Below, in pieces: positions 40,251 through 40,292 of a stretch of DNA of 40,292 bases (position 1 is the stretch's first letter; each line of letters opens with the position of its first letter). The notes beneath the pieces are model-generated. The model made no database searches. It was not told where the DNA came from and worked only from the letters and a program-made list of their open reading frames with translations. The position numbers and the translations under genes are program-made. Location of the stretch: assembly GCF_033971885.1 (NCBI RefSeq), contig NZ_JALBUS010000020.1:1-40292 (forward strand), in the 5' to 3' direction. The stretch is from Absicoccus intestinalis (lineage in GTDB: Bacteria > Bacillota_I > Bacilli_A > Erysipelotrichales > Erysipelotrichaceae).

Positions 40251-40292
40251 TTGTGCTTGTTCCTGTTGCTTTGCTCTTCTCAATCTTTTCCC
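40245..40292 (-). CDS. 3' end of a gene running off the right edge
   Basis: A minus-strand frame is open from the window edge for 15 codons (GKRLRRAKQQEQAQQ) to TAA at 40245-40247. A basic/Gln-rich tail of this kind often ends a membrane or secretion protein. It is too short to identify; an unseen T7SS gene such as EssA or EsaA is possible by position only. Confidence 0.4.
   Translation of the reverse strand, partial: GKRLRRAKQQEQAQQ

Noticed and set aside
1..40292. CRISPR array, insertion sequence or prophage
   Set aside because: I saw no regularly spaced repeats, transposase-like proteins, terminal inverted repeats or phage structural genes.

Overview
The window reads as ordinary chromosome from an AT-rich, low-GC Gram-positive bacterium (Firmicutes). 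TGG codes for Trp, the one tRNA is tRNA-Trp with anticodon CCA, and TGA is used as a stop, so it is not a Mollicute with recoded UGA. A Phe T-box, RNase Y, an RNase J paralogue, a SufCDSUB operon, PrsA-like foldases, a ComK-like protein and a firmicute-type (T7SSb) secretion locus together suggest Erysipelotrichia or a relative. That placement is inference.

Left part (1-9243): a probable rRNA-operon leader and promoter firing off the left edge; a divergent AAC(3)-like acetyltransferase; pheST behind a complete T-box; a divergent TrmH/SpoU methyltransferase; a small XRE regulator; purA; a Na+/phosphate symporter with PhoP-box-like repeats upstream; and tRNA-Trp.

Middle (9299-24077): a sortase-type surface protein with a short upstream ORF; a FrcK-like kinase; an AIM24-like protein; UPF0340; a ComK-like protein whose Shine-Dalgarno (SD) lies inside a terminator hairpin; then, in transcription order on the minus strand, rny, a 2[4Fe-4S] ferredoxin, miaB, a catalytically degenerate RNase J paralogue, ftsK/spoIIIE and ridA. 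An HD-domain gene, an unknown 349-residue protein and an SGNH hydrolase follow.

Right part (24080-40292): sufCDSUB (minus), two PrsA/parvulin-like exported proteins (plus), and a compact T7SSb operon on the minus strand. Its transcription order is: FHA protein, EssB-like protein with kinase catalytic residues, unknown 416-residue protein, EssC with FHA domain and one intact P-loop, YukD/EsaB, two WXG100 proteins, a 55-residue ORF, a beta-rich 265-residue protein and DUF4176. Many of these genes overlap at ATGA-type junctions. A 4-TM membrane protein is divergent from it.

Two things stand out. First, the T7SSb operon combines a kinase-like EssB with two FHA proteins, which suggests phospho-Thr control of secretion. 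Second, four genes have a -10 box exactly six bases before ATG and no SD, which predicts leaderless mRNAs.
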